Below, piece by piece: positions 21,099 to 33,200 of a stretch of DNA of 64,000 nt. The number at the start of each line of letters is the position of its first letter. Positions within the stretch are counted from its first letter, which is position 1. Source of the stretch: Raffaelea ambrosiae (taxonomy: Eukaryota > Ascomycota > Sordariomycetes > Ophiostomatales > Ophiostomataceae); the NCBI GenBank assembly GCA_002778195.1, contig PCDI01000007.1:1163127-1227126 (forward strand), in the 5' to 3' direction. The translations under genes and the position numbers were made by a program. The notes below the pieces were generated by a model. That model was not told the DNA's origin. It saw only the letters and a list, made by a program, of their open reading frames with translations, and ran no database searches.

Positions 21099-23753
21099 AT
21101 GGCGGCCAGCAGTCTCCGCCTCATCCTGCTGCTTGTGGCGCTTCTCTGCGCCGTGGCCAGCTTCCAGCCCGTTGCCGGCCTGGCCATTGGCAACCGCCGC
21201 AGCACGCAGGCCTCGGGACGCCAGCGCACCAGCATCAACAAGGGCTGGCGCTTCGCCCGCTTCACCTCCAACCCGGACTCGCTCAGCTACGACAGTCTCA
21301 AGCCGTGGATGCTCTACACGGCCGTCGACTTCTTCGTCTCGGGCAGCAAGCCCACCAAGCCCACGGACACGCCGCCGGGCGATGACGTCCCGTACGTCCA
21401 GTCCTCGTTTGACGACAGCAGCTGGGAGACGGTCAATGCGCCGCACGACTGGGCCATCAAGGGCCCCTTTGGCACGCCCGGCGTCCCGGGCAGCATGGGC
21501 AAGCTGCCGTCGAACGGCGTGGGCTGGTACCGGCGCAACCTGAGCATCCCGGCGGACGCCGTGGCCAACAACCAGTCCATCTTTCTGGACGTGGACGGCG
21601 CCATGTCGTACGCGGCCATCTGGCTCAACGGCCAGCTGGCGGGCGGCTGGCCGTACGGGTACGCGTCGTTCCGCGTGGACCTGACCCCGTACGCCCAGGC
21701 CGGCGACGACAACCTGCTGGCCATCCGCGTGGACAATGCGTACAACAACTCGCGGTGGTACCCGGGCGCCGGCCTCTTCCGCAACACCTGGCTGGTCACC
21801 GTCGACCCGGTGCACGTCGGCCAGTCGGGCACGTTCGTCACGACGCCCGCGGTCTCGGCCGAGTCGGCCACGGTCAACCTGACCGTCCAGATCGACAGCA
21901 AGGGCAGCACCAGCCAGGCCGTGGACGTGGCCTCCGCGGTGTACGTGTACGACACCAGCGCCAAGGCGGCCACGGGCCATCCGGTGGCCTCGTTTGCCCG
22001 GGCGTCCGCCACCGTCGGCGGCGACGCGGGCGACACGGCGTCGGTGCACGGCACGGTCACGATCCGGAACCCGCGGCTCTGGGGCCCGCCGCCCAGCCAG
22101 ACGCCGAATCTGTACGTGGCCGTCACGACGGTGTCGGTGGACGGGCAGGTGGTGGACCGCTACGAGACCAGGTTTGGCATCCGCACCATCGGCTACCACG
22201 CCGACACGGGCATTTCGGTCAACGGCCAGCACGTGCGCATCCAGGGCACCAACAACCACCACGACCACGGCAGCCTGGGCGCGGCCTTCCACGTGCGCGC
22301 CGCCGAGCGCCAGCTGGAGATCCTGCAGGCGATGGGCGGCAACGCGCTGCGCATGTCGCACAACCCGCCGGCGCCCGAGCTGCTGGACCTGGCGGACGAG
22401 CTCGGGTTCTTGGTGGTGGACGAGATCTTTGACTGCTGGGAGAAGCAGAAGACCGAGAACGACTTCCACTACTTGTTCGACGACTGGCACGAGCCGGACC
22501 TGCGCGCGTTCATCCGGCGCGACCGCAACCACCCGTCGGTCATCGTGTGGAGCGTCGGCAACGAGGTGGGCGAGCAGAACACGGCGGCCGGCGGCACCAT
22601 CGCGACGACGCTGGACGCGATTGTCACGTCGGAGGACGCCACGCGCAAGACGACGTCGGCCTTCAACAAGGCCACGCCGGGCAGCGCCATCGCCGACGCG
22701 CTCAGCCTCGAGAGCCTCAACTACCAGGGCGAGGGGGAGGGCCTGACGGCCCAGTCGACGTTCCCGCAGTACCACGCGACGTACGACGCCAAGGCGCTCT
22801 GGTCGTCGGAGAGCGCGTCGGCCGTCAGCACGCGCGGCACGTACCTGTTCCCCGTGACGTCGGCGCTCAGCGCGACGGTCGCCGACGGCGACGGCGGCAA
22901 CTCGACGGCGATGTACGTCAGCGCCTACGAGCTGTACGCGCCCAGCTGGGGCTCCAGCCCGGACCGCGTGTTTGCCGTGCAGGACCGCTACAGCTACGTG
23001 GCCGGCGAGTTCGTCTGGACCGGCTTCGACTACCTGGGCGAGCCCACGCCGTACAGCGACGCCCGCAGCTCCTACTTCGGCATCGTCGACCTCGCCGGCT
23101 TCCCCAAGGACCGCTACTACATCTACCAGGCCCGCTGGCGGCCCGACCTGCCCGTCGCCCACATCCTGCCGCACTGGTCGTGGCCCGCCAGCCGCAAGGG
23201 CGTCGTGACGCCCGTGCACGTCTTCACCAACGCCGACGAGGCCGAGCTGTTTGTCAACGACGCGTCGCAGGGCCGCCTCCAGCGCACCAACGCGTCCACC
23301 TTCCGCCTCCGCTGGGACAACGTCACCTACACGCCCGGCACCGTGCGCGTCGTCACCTACAAGGACGGCGCCCGGTGGGCCGAGGACCGCAAGAGCACGG
23401 CGGGCGCGGCCGCCGGCCTGCACCTGACGGTGGACCGCCCGGCCATTGCGGGCGACGGCGTCGACCTTGCCTACGTCACCATCACCGTGGTCGACAAGCA
23501 GGGCAACACGGTGCCGACGGCCAGCCCTGCGATCACGGTGTCGGTGTCCGGAAACGGCGGCGGGGAGCTGGCGTCGACCGACAACGGCGACCCGACCGAC
23601 ATGACCGCCTTCCCGTCGGCCACGCGCAAGGCCTTCAATGGGCTGGCCCTGGCCATCATCAAGGCCAATAGCAACAAGGGCGGGCAGATCCAGGTCTCGG
23701 CCAGCGCGGACGGTCTCAGCAGGGGGCAGGTGACAATATCTGTCCGATCGTAA
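21099..23753 (+). CDS. Secreted glycoside hydrolase family 2 beta-galactosidase-like enzyme
   Basis: Single exon, 884 residues. The N-terminus has a classic signal peptide (MAASSLRLILLLVALLCAVA, cleavage near 27). The GH2 sugar-binding domain (about 45-225) includes WETVNAPHDW and GWYRRNLSIP. An Ig-like domain follows (about 230-365). The TIM barrel (about 370-625) has RIQGTNNHHDHG, ALRMSHNPP, the acid/base motif WSVGNEVGE (Glu489) and the probable nucleophile in LWSSESAS (Glu571). A DUF4982-like domain follows (about 645-715), then a C-terminal Ig-like domain (about 730-880). It should hydrolyse terminal beta-galactosides, or possibly other GH2 substrates, outside the cell; exact specificity cannot be read from sequence. 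It is very GC-rich and intronless. Confidence 0.92.
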   Translation: MAASSLRLILLLVALLCAVASFQPVAGLAIGNRRSTQASGRQRTSINKGWRFARFTSNPDSLSYDSLKPWMLYTAVDFFVSGSKPTKPTDTPPGDDVPYVQSSFDDSSWETVNAPHDWAIKGPFGTPGVPGSMGKLPSNGVGWYRRNLSIPADAVANNQSIFLDVDGAMSYAAIWLNGQLAGGWPYGYASFRVDLTPYAQAGDDNLLAIRVDNAYNNSRWYPGAGLFRNTWLVTVDPVHVGQSGTFVTTPAVSAESATVNLTVQIDSKGSTSQAVDVASAVYVYDTSAKAATGHPVASFARASATVGGDAGDTASVHGTVTIRNPRLWGPPPSQTPNLYVAVTTVSVDGQVVDRYETRFGIRTIGYHADTGISVNGQHVRIQGTNNHHDHGSLGAAFHVRAAERQLEILQAMGGNALRMSHNPPAPELLDLADELGFLVVDEIFDCWEKQKTENDFHYLFDDWHEPDLRAFIRRDRNHPSVIVWSVGNEVGEQNTAAGGTIATTLDAIVTSEDATRKTTSAFNKATPGSAIADALSLESLNYQGEGEGLTAQSTFPQYHATYDAKALWSSESASAVSTRGTYLFPVTSALSATVADGDGGNSTAMYVSAYELYAPSWGSSPDRVFAVQDRYSYVAGEFVWTGFDYLGEPTPYSDARSSYFGIVDLAGFPKDRYYIYQARWRPDLPVAHILPHWSWPASRKGVVTPVHVFTNADEAELFVNDASQGRLQRTNASTFRLRWDNVTYTPGTVRVVTYKDGARWAEDRKSTAGAAAGLHLTVDRPAIAGDGVDLAYVTITVVDKQGNTVPTASPAITVSVSGNGGGELASTDNGDPTDMTAFPSATRKAFNGLALAIIKANSNKGGQIQVSASADGLSRGQVTISVRS

Positions 23754-25042
23754 GGGAGGGGGAAAAGCTGAAACGAAAAAGGGCCAACGTGAAGGCCGAG
23801 AGCCGGGGTGAAGATGGAAAAGACACACACAAAAAAAGACGAAAACAGCCAAATGGAGGAGAAATGGAGGAGACCGAGCAAAAAAAGTGGGTTTTTAGTG
23901 TTTTTTCTTTTTCTTTTTTTTTGGCCATTCTGCTTTTTACCTTCCTGCAGCCTGTCGTGTCTGTACAATCTACAAGGCTTTTCGTCTGCTTTGGTGTTAG
24001 TTTTGTTCTTGAAACACGAAACGGGCGGTTAAAAAAGAGACATACTATGTAGGTAGAAACCTGAAAGTATACAAATCCTTTTTTTTTCTTTTTTTTTTTG
24101 GCACTTTCTCGCTGCTTTTCGTCTGCTCCCCACTTCGTCCCATTTGTTTCGACCAGCCAAAAGAAAACACGACCGGCCTTGGGGGCCGTCGTGGGAGAGC
24201 AGACGCACAGCAGACGCACTCGCATGCAAGGAAAAAGAGTTGAGTGCTTGGTGTCAGAGCGTCTGCAGTGTGTGCCGGCGTTCACATCCTCTCCCCAATG
24301 GGTCCCCCATCACCAAGTGTCCCACGTTCTCGGCCTATCATTTTCGTCAACGCATGGACAAGCCGACCAACAACTGCTTTCGCACACACGCACACATACA
24401 ACGCAGCCCGCATCTGTCGACCGCCTCGTGCATGGTGCAGGGCCGATCCTGCTGTGTCGAGGGCAGCCAGAGCTGGTTGGTCGGTCGTTTTGTCATTCTT
24501 GTGCTGTTGGCCGGATATGGCTTAGCAAGGCGGCCGCCTTGCATGCGGCCACTCTGTTAGTGTTAGTCGGGCTTCGGGACGGCCACCCCAACGAGTTCTG
24601 ATGCGACCTCCCACGCCCATCTCCACGGAAAAAAAAGAAGAGTACGAAAAGATGTGCACTTCCGGCAGAGAGTCGAGGCACCTTGAGAAAAGCAGGTGAG
24701 GAGGTTGGTTGGGTTGTTCCCATTTGGGCTGCCCTGGTTGAGCTTGCCCTTTTTTGTCGTGCTCTTTTCTATTTTTGCTTTTGTGATCACATTTTATTCT
24801 TCCCGTCCCCCCCCCCCCATTTCCCTACCATTTGATAGCTCTGGTCTATGCAGAAGAGAACGTTTCTCTCCGTTGCTCTTTTTCGTCCATTTCTTATCTC
24901 CATGTCTCCTTGTCTGTCTTTGTCTCTCAGCTGACCGGTCTGATATGCATGGTAACACATTACTATTGATTCACACCGGAGGCTGGCGATCGTAGCCAAC
25001 ACTGCATGTCGTCGTCGCCGTCGTGACGTTCATTCGTTTTCC
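23754..25042. other. Intergenic region between beta-galactosidase and cysteine-rich membrane protein
   Basis: 1.3 kb, more AT-rich than the flanking genes, with T runs near 23905-23930 and 24080-24102 and a C run near 24809-24820. I found no convincing exon. The last few hundred bases are pyrimidine-rich and probably form the leader of the next gene. Confidence 0.45.
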
Positions 25043-26779
25043 ATGTCTGCCCATATGGACATCTTTGCGAGGAAGGGAGCCGCATCCGACTTCTCTTCTC
25101 GTCGGCCGAGGCATGTCTCTCCCCGGCAATCCAGCGGCGTTGACAACAGCACCATCCACCCGTACATCAGCAATGGCACCTGTTATTCGGCCGCCGGGAT
25201 GCGGATGAGCGATGACTTCATCCCCTGTGGCAATGACTACTATGGCCCGGAAAGCTGCTGCTGGGCTGGGGATCTATGTCTCGACCAGCACGCCTGCTTC
25301 AGCGAGGAACTCGACGTTGTGTATCTTGCTGGCTGCACCGACGAGGAGTATCAACGTGATAGCTGTCCAAACAAAGGCGATTATGGAGGTATGTGCCCCC
25401 CCTCATTGTCTTCTTTGTTCTCTGTTTGCTGTGTCGCTTAGGTTGTGTTTGCCATTGTTGCTGTTGCTGTTGCAAGCCCCCCTCCCCCCAATTCCACACT
25501 TGCGTCCCTTTGGTTATCGTAGGAAGCATGATCCTTGTTATAAAGATCCTCTCATCCATTTTTATTTTTATTTTTTTTGCCTCTCACCTGCCCCCTCTTG
25601 TCCATTCTCTGACCCGACCGATTAGATGACCCGTGGGTTGGTCTCGGGTTCTGCAAAGGAGACCCCAACGAATGGATCTACTGTCCGCAGTCCGATGCGC
25701 CAACCGGCGTGACCACGGCAAACATATGCCTTTGTCCGACGGCGACCTCGGCGCGCACACCCGCCTTCACCCATTCGCAAGCCATCGAGATCCTGTCCAG
25801 TCTGCCGTCCGCAGAAGGCGGCACCATTCTGCAGCCCGTCTCCCGGATCTACGTCAACGGGAGCAGGTGGCCGACCTCGCCGGCAGCCATTACGTCGTCA
25901 TCCTCCTCCGCCCCGCATTCGGTCTCCTCCACGGCCGCCCCCGCGGCTGCCACCATCACGATCACCGCCTCGCCCACGGCTGCCGTCTCTTCGTCCGCAG
26001 CAGCAGAACAGCCCTCCTCCGCCAACGGCAGCGGCAGAGCGGGTATGATCGCCGGCAGTGTGCTCGGCGTGTCCACAGTGCTGTTTGCCGGCGTGCTCGC
26101 GTTTCTCTATTTCTGTGTCATCCGCCCGCGTCGGCAGCAGAGCCGGCAAGAGAAGCAGGCTGGCCTCGAGACGGCCAGCTTCTCGCCGGAGGAGTTCGAC
26201 CCGTATGAGGTGGCCGGGCACAGCAGCGATCTTCCGCGGCCGGGGCCCGTCGCCACGTCCGCCACGCCTGTCGGCAGTGGCAGCAACCCCTACTACCTCC
26301 CGGTAGCTGACGCGGCGTCGTACCACAACCTGACACCCACGGCCGAGGCCTACCTGCCGGTGGCCCACATGGGCCCGCCCCGACCCAAGTTTGAGCTGGA
26401 TGCCGGGCCGCTGTCGTTTCGCTCGGAGCTCGACGGCAGCTCGACGGACGTCTCGCAGATGCACGTGCCGCGGCCCTACAACGGAACGCCGACGTCGTTT
26501 GAGGATGTGCCGCTGGACGACGACTCCGACGTGCCGCTGGAGGACCGCGTCAGCCCGGTGAAGAGTCCAGTGTCGGCGCTGTCGGCGCAGCGGGGGACGA
26601 TGTACAGCGTTGTCAGCAGTCAATTCAGCGTGGCCGGGCCATCAGAGAGCGTCCTGGCCACAGCCGATGCAGCCGACGCAACCAGGCACCGGATAATCGG
26701 AGAAGAGGAGGAAGAGGAGGCAAGAGGAGCGGGACCCAGAGACAGGCCACTGTCGTCCATGTTCATGTCGCCACACTAA
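25043..26779 (+). CDS. Cysteine-rich single-pass membrane protein (CCWxGD type), function unknown
   Basis: Exon 1 is 25043-25388, the intron 25389-25625 (GTATGT donor, ATTAG acceptor, phase 1) and exon 2 25626-26779. The product is 499 residues. The N-terminal domain (about 30-150) has cysteines in the pattern CY..PC..SCCWAGDLCL..ACF..GCTDEEY..SCP..GFCKGDPNEWIYC. A Ser/Thr/Ala-rich stalk (about 185-250) follows, then one transmembrane helix (about 253-278, GVSTVLFAGVLAFLYFCVI) and RPRR. The tail of about 215 residues has acidic clusters and Ser/Pro. There is no cleavable signal peptide, so by the positive-inside rule the cysteine-rich part is probably outside. I recall many unnamed Pezizomycotina proteins with this architecture. 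A role in cell-surface sensing or wall contact is inference only. Confidence 0.8.
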
Positions 26780-27261
26780 TACGATACCATATGCATTGCA
26801 ACTGCCACTTGTGCAGCAATACCAAGTGTTTTCATTGAGTTCGGAATGCTTGCCGTGATGCCACAACCGTAGAATGGCTTGTACCTCGCTGAAAATCGGC
26901 ACTGCTTCCTGGGGCTCTTCAGATTGAAAGATGGGTGATGCGAAGACAAGAGAACATGTCTTCAAGACCACGGACTGGAAGACAGATGGTCTCGACAACG
27001 TTGGCAGATAGGTAAAGCTTGTAGTTGGGAGACGGACGTCATTGGAGGGCAAATGGAAAACGAGCAAGACAGCTCCATGTGGGTCCTGTATTTTCAGGGC
27101 GCCAGCGGCCCCTGGCGCGCGTTAGGCCAGTCAGGGACGTGCGTTGGTGTAAAAGTGGAGACCTGCTTGTCGAGCCTTGGCGGTTTGCAAGAACAAACAT
27201 CGCGAGCCAAAACAGAAGAAATCTCGACCACACACGCCGTGCACCAACGCTGTGAGCAACC
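26780..27261. promoter_or_regulatory. Intergenic, promoter side of NUP192
   Basis: About 480 bp between two plus-strand genes. No exon seen and no distinct factor site recognised. Confidence 0.4.
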
Positions 27262-30200
27262 ATGGCGCCGCCCCCGGACCGCGTGTACTTTCCACCTCTC
27301 GAGGAGCTCCTCGAGGGGGAGACCCTTTTGCTGTAAGAGCACCCACCCCCCGGAATGTTTTCTGCGTCTGGCCAAACGTTGGCGAGCTTCGTCTTCGTCT
27401 TCGTCTATTTCGTGCTTGTCTGCTAACCACGATGTCTGTGTTCCAGATCCTGGAAGTTGATCGCGTCCGCGCTCGCCGACGGCGCGCGCGACCGCCTCGC
27501 GGCCCAGGCCGTCGTCGAGTTTCTCCAAGACCCGTTCACCCTCCACCTCCTGCGCTCGCCCGCAGCCGCTTTTGCGGCCCCCACGCCCCAGACGGCGGCC
27601 CAGCTCGACACCAAGACGGCGGCCATCAACGTGACGCCCGACCGCTTCGACACCAAGGACCTCAAGGCCGACGCGCTGTGGCTGAGCAAGTGCGTCTGCA
27701 TCAACGAGCCGGCGGCCCTCCGCATCGTCGTCCTCGAGCACCAGACGCGCGCCCGGGCCTTCTTGGCCAGCCCGCTGTCGACGCAGGACGCCACCAACAT
27801 TCGCAAGGCGGCCGCCGGCAGCACCGGCGGCATCGCGGTGGTGGCCTCGCAGGGCGTCACGGACGCGGAGGCGCTGTGGAGCGACTTTGGCACGCAGGCC
27901 AGCCGGCGCCGACGCCTGCTGGCCACGTATCTGTCGGAGCGGCGGTACTTTGCCATGGCGACCGACCACATCACATCGCTGATTCTGCACGGGCCACAGC
28001 AGCGCGCCAGCAGCAGCCGCACAGCACCACCCGATCCAGCCGTCGAGGCGCTGCGCCGCGCCCTCGTGCAGAGCGTGCTGGGCGGCGAGGACAGGCCGAC
28101 CGACACAGCGGCGGGGAGTCTCGGCAGCCGGCCGCTCCTGGCCACGGTGCCGACATACATTGCGGAGCTGCGGGCGTGCATGAAGCGTGCGGAGGAGGGC
28201 ATCGAGGGCGCGACCCAGGAGGCCGACCGCGGCGTGCTGACCGAGGAGCTGGCCGTGGAATGGGTGCGCACGGCCCTGGCCGAAGCGGTGCACTTCATGA
28301 CGGTCATCTTCCAGGTGCTGCAGGGCGCGGGCAGCACGTTTCTGCCGCCGGCGACCACGGCCGACTGGTTCCGCTTTGTGGGCGACTACAGCTTTTTTGA
28401 CCGACTGGCGCCGGTGAGTTTTTTTTCTTTTCTTTTTCTTTTTCTTTTTCTTTCTTTTTCTTTCTTTTTCTTTCTTTTTCTTTATTTTTTCTTTATTTTT
28501 CTTTATTTTTCTTTATTTTTCTTTTTTTTCCCCTTCTTCTTTGAGTGACTGACTTGCCCCCAGGACGACGATGGCGTGGCCGAACTGGTCCTGCCCCTGC
28601 GCACGCTCGCGTGCGCCAACTCCCTCGTCCTCCTCAACCTCAACCGCGCCATTGCCTTCCTCGACCACGACCTGGACATCGACAACGACGAGGAGCCCTA
28701 TGTCAACGACGCCGACGTCCTGGAGGCCATCCACAGCGCCGTCGTGGCGGCCGCCGACGAGGGCCTGCCCACGGCCAGCCCCATCTTCTTCTCGTGGTCG
28801 CTGATCCTGCACCGCATGGAGGTCTCGTATCAAGAGCGTGCCGAGCGCCGCGACCTGGCCCAGAACCAGCGCGCCCAGGACGGCTTCGAGCAGGAGAACC
28901 ACAGCAGCCTGCCGCTGCCGTTCCCGCACCAGCTGCTGCAGCCGCGCGGCCGCCGCAGCTCCGTCGGCAGCATCGTGTCCATCGAGGCCGCCAAGTACGA
29001 CGGCTTCCTGTCCGACAAGGTGCTCTCCTTTGGCGAGCAGCAGCAGGGCGACTCGTCGCTCGTCACCAAGCTGGCCATGCTGGCCACCGACCAGGGCCAC
29101 GTCTACGACGTGCTCAGCGCCATGGCCGTCTGCGCCGGCTGCGGCGTCGACGCCGCCTTCCGCCCGCGCCTGGGCGCCCGCATCCGCGTCGCCTTCCTCG
29201 AGCTGCTCAAGGCCAGCTTCCCCATCATCGGCTACCAGGCCGACCCGCTCTCGGCCCTGCTCGTCGTCCTCGCCGGCGGCCACGAGCTGTGGAACGACAC
29301 GCCGCGCTCGCTGGCCGCCGCCGACGACGACAACGCCGCCGTCGCCACCGCCGTGCTGCAGGACAGCCAGCTGCTGCAGTTCTACTTCACCAACGCCCTG
29401 CGCCGCTTCCCCTACGAGTTCACCCCCTTTGTGTCGCTGTGCCGGTATCTGGCATCGGCCTCCTCCTCGTCCGCCTCGCCCTCCGCCTCCTCCCCGTCGG
29501 ACGACGAGAACGACGTCTCCGGCCTGGTCCTCGCCTCGCTCCTCGAGACGCCCAGCCTGACATTCTCGCTGCCGCCCGGCTTCGACGGCTACGTCATGAC
29601 CGAGATGTTCGACGACGACGACCAGCTGCTGGCCACCATGAAGACCGAGGAGGCCATCCCGCTCTTCCCCGCCGCCTCCTCGCGCCGCCGACGGCTGGCC
29701 TATTACAACAACAACAACAACAACGGCTACGACGACGACGGCTACGACGAGGCGGGCCGGCCGCCCGTCGCCGTCATTCCCGCCCGCACGTACGGACGCT
29801 TCATGATCGACGGCAGCGGCATCGTCAACCTCGACTACAAGCACTCGACGCTGGCCCTGCTGGGCAAGCAGCTCGACGCCAACCTCAACGAGGAGCTCTA
29901 CGACCCGGTCCTGGGCTTCCTCCCGCCGTCGGACACCGCCGAAGCCATCAACCTGCTGACCGCCCTCGTCCGCGCCGAAATCCGCAAAGCCACGCCCGCC
30001 ACCAGCACGGCGGCGCAGCCGGGCGCCTCTTCCTCGTCGTCGTCCGTGGCGGGCCCGTCCCCGGCCGCCGTCGAAGCCGGCCTGGCCATTCTCCAGGAGG
30101 CCAGCCGCGACCTGGACGAGGCCAAGGACATTGTGTCTGTCGTGTGCGACACCCTCGACACGCTCATCCAGGACGGCCCCGCCGAGACCGACGAGGCGCG

Positions 30201-33200
30201 CATGGCTGTGCTGTCGGCCGCCATGGACTTTTTGGCCACCATCCTGCCGCTGTGCCCCGGCCGCGTCTGGTCCTACATGGCCCGCTGCCAGCTGCTCAAC
30301 ACCGAGTCCAGCGCCGGCCGCCTCTGCATTCTGACCGGCGCCTCCGAGGTCGTGGCCGAGCGCTTCAACTTTCTCGTCACCTCTGTCCGCTTCCTCGACG
30401 GGCTCGTCCACAGTGCCATGACCAGCTCCGTGCAGCGCAAGGTGCATGGCAAGCTAGGCAGTAGCAACAGCAGCAGCAGCAGCAGCAGCAGCTCGTCGCG
30501 CGCCCTCGTGGCCGCATCCAGCGCCGCGGCCGAGCAGAACGTCTGGATCGGAGCCTCCGACGCTACCTTGGCCAAGGTCAGCCTGTCGGTGGCCCAGACC
30601 GTCGTCGACATCTACGAGAACACGAGCACGTGGAAGTTTGCGTCCGAGGCCCACCGGTCCAGCCTCGTGTCGGGTGCGGTGGGCATTCTCCGCGACATTG
30701 TCGTCTATGCTTCGAGTTTGGAGAGGAGCACCACCCCGGCCCGTTCCGACGCCCGTTCCGACACTCGTTTTGACAGCTACGATGCTACTGCGACGGGTGG
30801 CGGCCTCCTCGGCTGCCTCAACGCGGCCGCCGAGTTCGTTGTCGGCAGCTTCCTCTTCTCCTCGTCCGCCTCGTCCACGCTGCGCTTCCAGCCCCTGCTC
30901 ACATCGCTGCTCGTCGGCCTCGACCTGCCGCAGTCGACGCTCTACTCGCAAAAGAAGGCGTGCGCGGTGGAACGGGTCGCGTCGGTCCTGGAGCTCGTGA
31001 CCGCCTTCCTCAAGGTCGCCAACCAGGTCCGCAGCAACAATAGCAACAACAGCAACAGCAGCAGCAGCAACAACAATGGCAACAACGGCACCGAGACCAC
31101 GATCGAGACCAACATTTTCCAGATCGCCTCGCTGCCCGCCCGGCTGTGCGGGTCCGAGGCCGGCCTGAAGCAGCGCGCGCTCGACCTGCTGACCGACCTG
31201 GTCGTCAGCGCCGCCGCGGCCACGGCCAACGAGCCGCCCTCGCTGCTGGGCTACTTGGGTCCCCAGATTGCCCGCTCCTTCCTCAGCGTGCTGTCCACCA
31301 TGGACAAGCCCTTCCAGCGGCCCGCGGAGACGGCCCGCATCTGGAGGTTCTTCTCGACCGTCCTGCGCCACCGCCAGCAGTGGATGGCCAACTGCTTGCT
31401 GACGGGCAAGACGCCGCGCGAAGCGCTCAAGTCGGACGGCGGGAAGCTCACCGGCGGGACGCGGCCCGCGGACGCCTCGGCCCTGGCCCAAGCCAAGGAG
31501 TCCCTGCGCAGCCTCCCGTCGCTGCCGCGCGTCGAGGCCATGGCCGTGCTGGACTTTTTCGCCGCCGCCCAGAACTACTGGCCCTGGACGATCTTTGCCA
31601 TGGGCGGCGGCGGCGGCGGCGGCGGCGGCGGCCCGGAGCAGCCGCAGAAAGAAGGAGACGACGAGGACGACTACCTCCAAGCCATGCGGGCGTATGTGCG
31701 CGGCCTGGCGCCCGCCGCCGCCACGGCCAAGAACGACGCGTCGGCGGCCTGCGGCGAGGCCCGCAGCGCCGCCTACGTGGCCGAGTCGCTGGCTATGCAG
31801 CTGTACCACATGCGCCAGATGGGCACCGAAGCGCCGCTGGCCCGCGACCTGCTCCAGGACCTCGACTACTACCTGCGCGACGGCGTCGCCGTCGGCGGGT
31901 ACAACGCGTCGCTGCACGCCAACTTCCAGCGCAACTTTGCCCACCGCTACCCCGGCTTCACCCTGGACCAGTTCAAGCGGGCCGCGCCGTCCGCCTCGCC
32001 CGCCTCGTCGCCGCTGTCGTCGTCGTCGTCGTCGTCCTACTCGCGCGACCTCGGCACGCAGTTCTACTATGCGCTCGACCTGGCCGACTGCATGCTGTCC
32101 TTTGACGGTGCGTGGGTGGGCGTCAACAGCAGCCGAGGCACCCATGCCCACAGCAACCACAGCAACCACAGCAACCATAGCAACAAGACGGGCTTCCGTC
32201 ACGAGATGCAGACGGCCAACCTGAACCTGTCGCTGGTGGACGCCCAGATTGCGCTCTTCCACGCGTGGGAGTTCTTGCTGCTCGAGCTGAGCGTGTGTCT
32301 GCTGCCGACGAGAAACGGCGGTGGTGGTCGACAACGCCAACAACAACAACAAGCAAAGCAGGGACTCCAACAAGCGGCCGCCCCAGCCACGTCGGCCCAA
32401 CAACGCCTCCCCGTGCTCATGCTGCAGGTGGCCGAGCAGTGCCTGACGGCCAACCAGAACAACCAGAACCCGGAGCCCGTGTTTGTGCGCATCGCGCAGC
32501 GCCGCGCCAACCTGGCCCTGCTGCTGCTGCAGCGCCTGGCCGAGTGCGCCCTGCTGCCCAAGGACGTGTCGCCGCTGCTGCTGACCGTGTGGACCAGCAT
32601 CAGCGGCGTCGAGAACCCGTGGTCGGCCGAGCAGGCGCCGTACTACCGGACCCTCTTGAAGATTTTGTATGTGGTGCTGCAGGGGGGCGCGCGGCCGGAC
32701 ACCCACGCGGACAAGGAGGAGGTGGCGGCGGCGTCTGCCGCCGCCGCCGCCGACCCGGTCATGGTGGTCTCCACCACGCAGACCATTCTCAACGTCCTCG
32801 ACCGCGTCGTCGCCCACGGCTTCCGCACGCAGGTCCGCATGGTCCACGACGCCGAGGCCGAGTCGCGGCCAGACGACGTGGCGCTCCTGACCGCCGTGCT
32901 GCAGGCCTGTCTGCGCGCGCCCGGCGTCGCCGACCAGTGCCCGACGCAGGTGCTCAACATCATGGCCACGCACGACGTGCTGCACGTGGCGTCGTCCCTG
33001 TTCTCGTGGTCCGACAAATTGACCGTCGACGTGCAGGGCGAAAAGGACCCCGTCTACGGCGAGCTGAGCCTGCTCTTTTTGCTCGAGCTGTCCGCCCTGC
33101 CCGTGGTCGCCGAGCAGCTCGCCTGCGACGGCTTCCTCGGCCACCTGGTCACCGCCAACCTGGCCGCCCACCACCTGCGCCGGCCCGAGGTGTCGCCGTT

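Noticed and set aside
21027..23852. 941-codon open frame antisense to the beta-galactosidase gene
   Set aside because: The sense frame has a signal peptide, GH2 catalytic motifs and domain order. The antisense frame is a mirror of GC-rich codon usage with low-complexity Arg/Val/Gly content.
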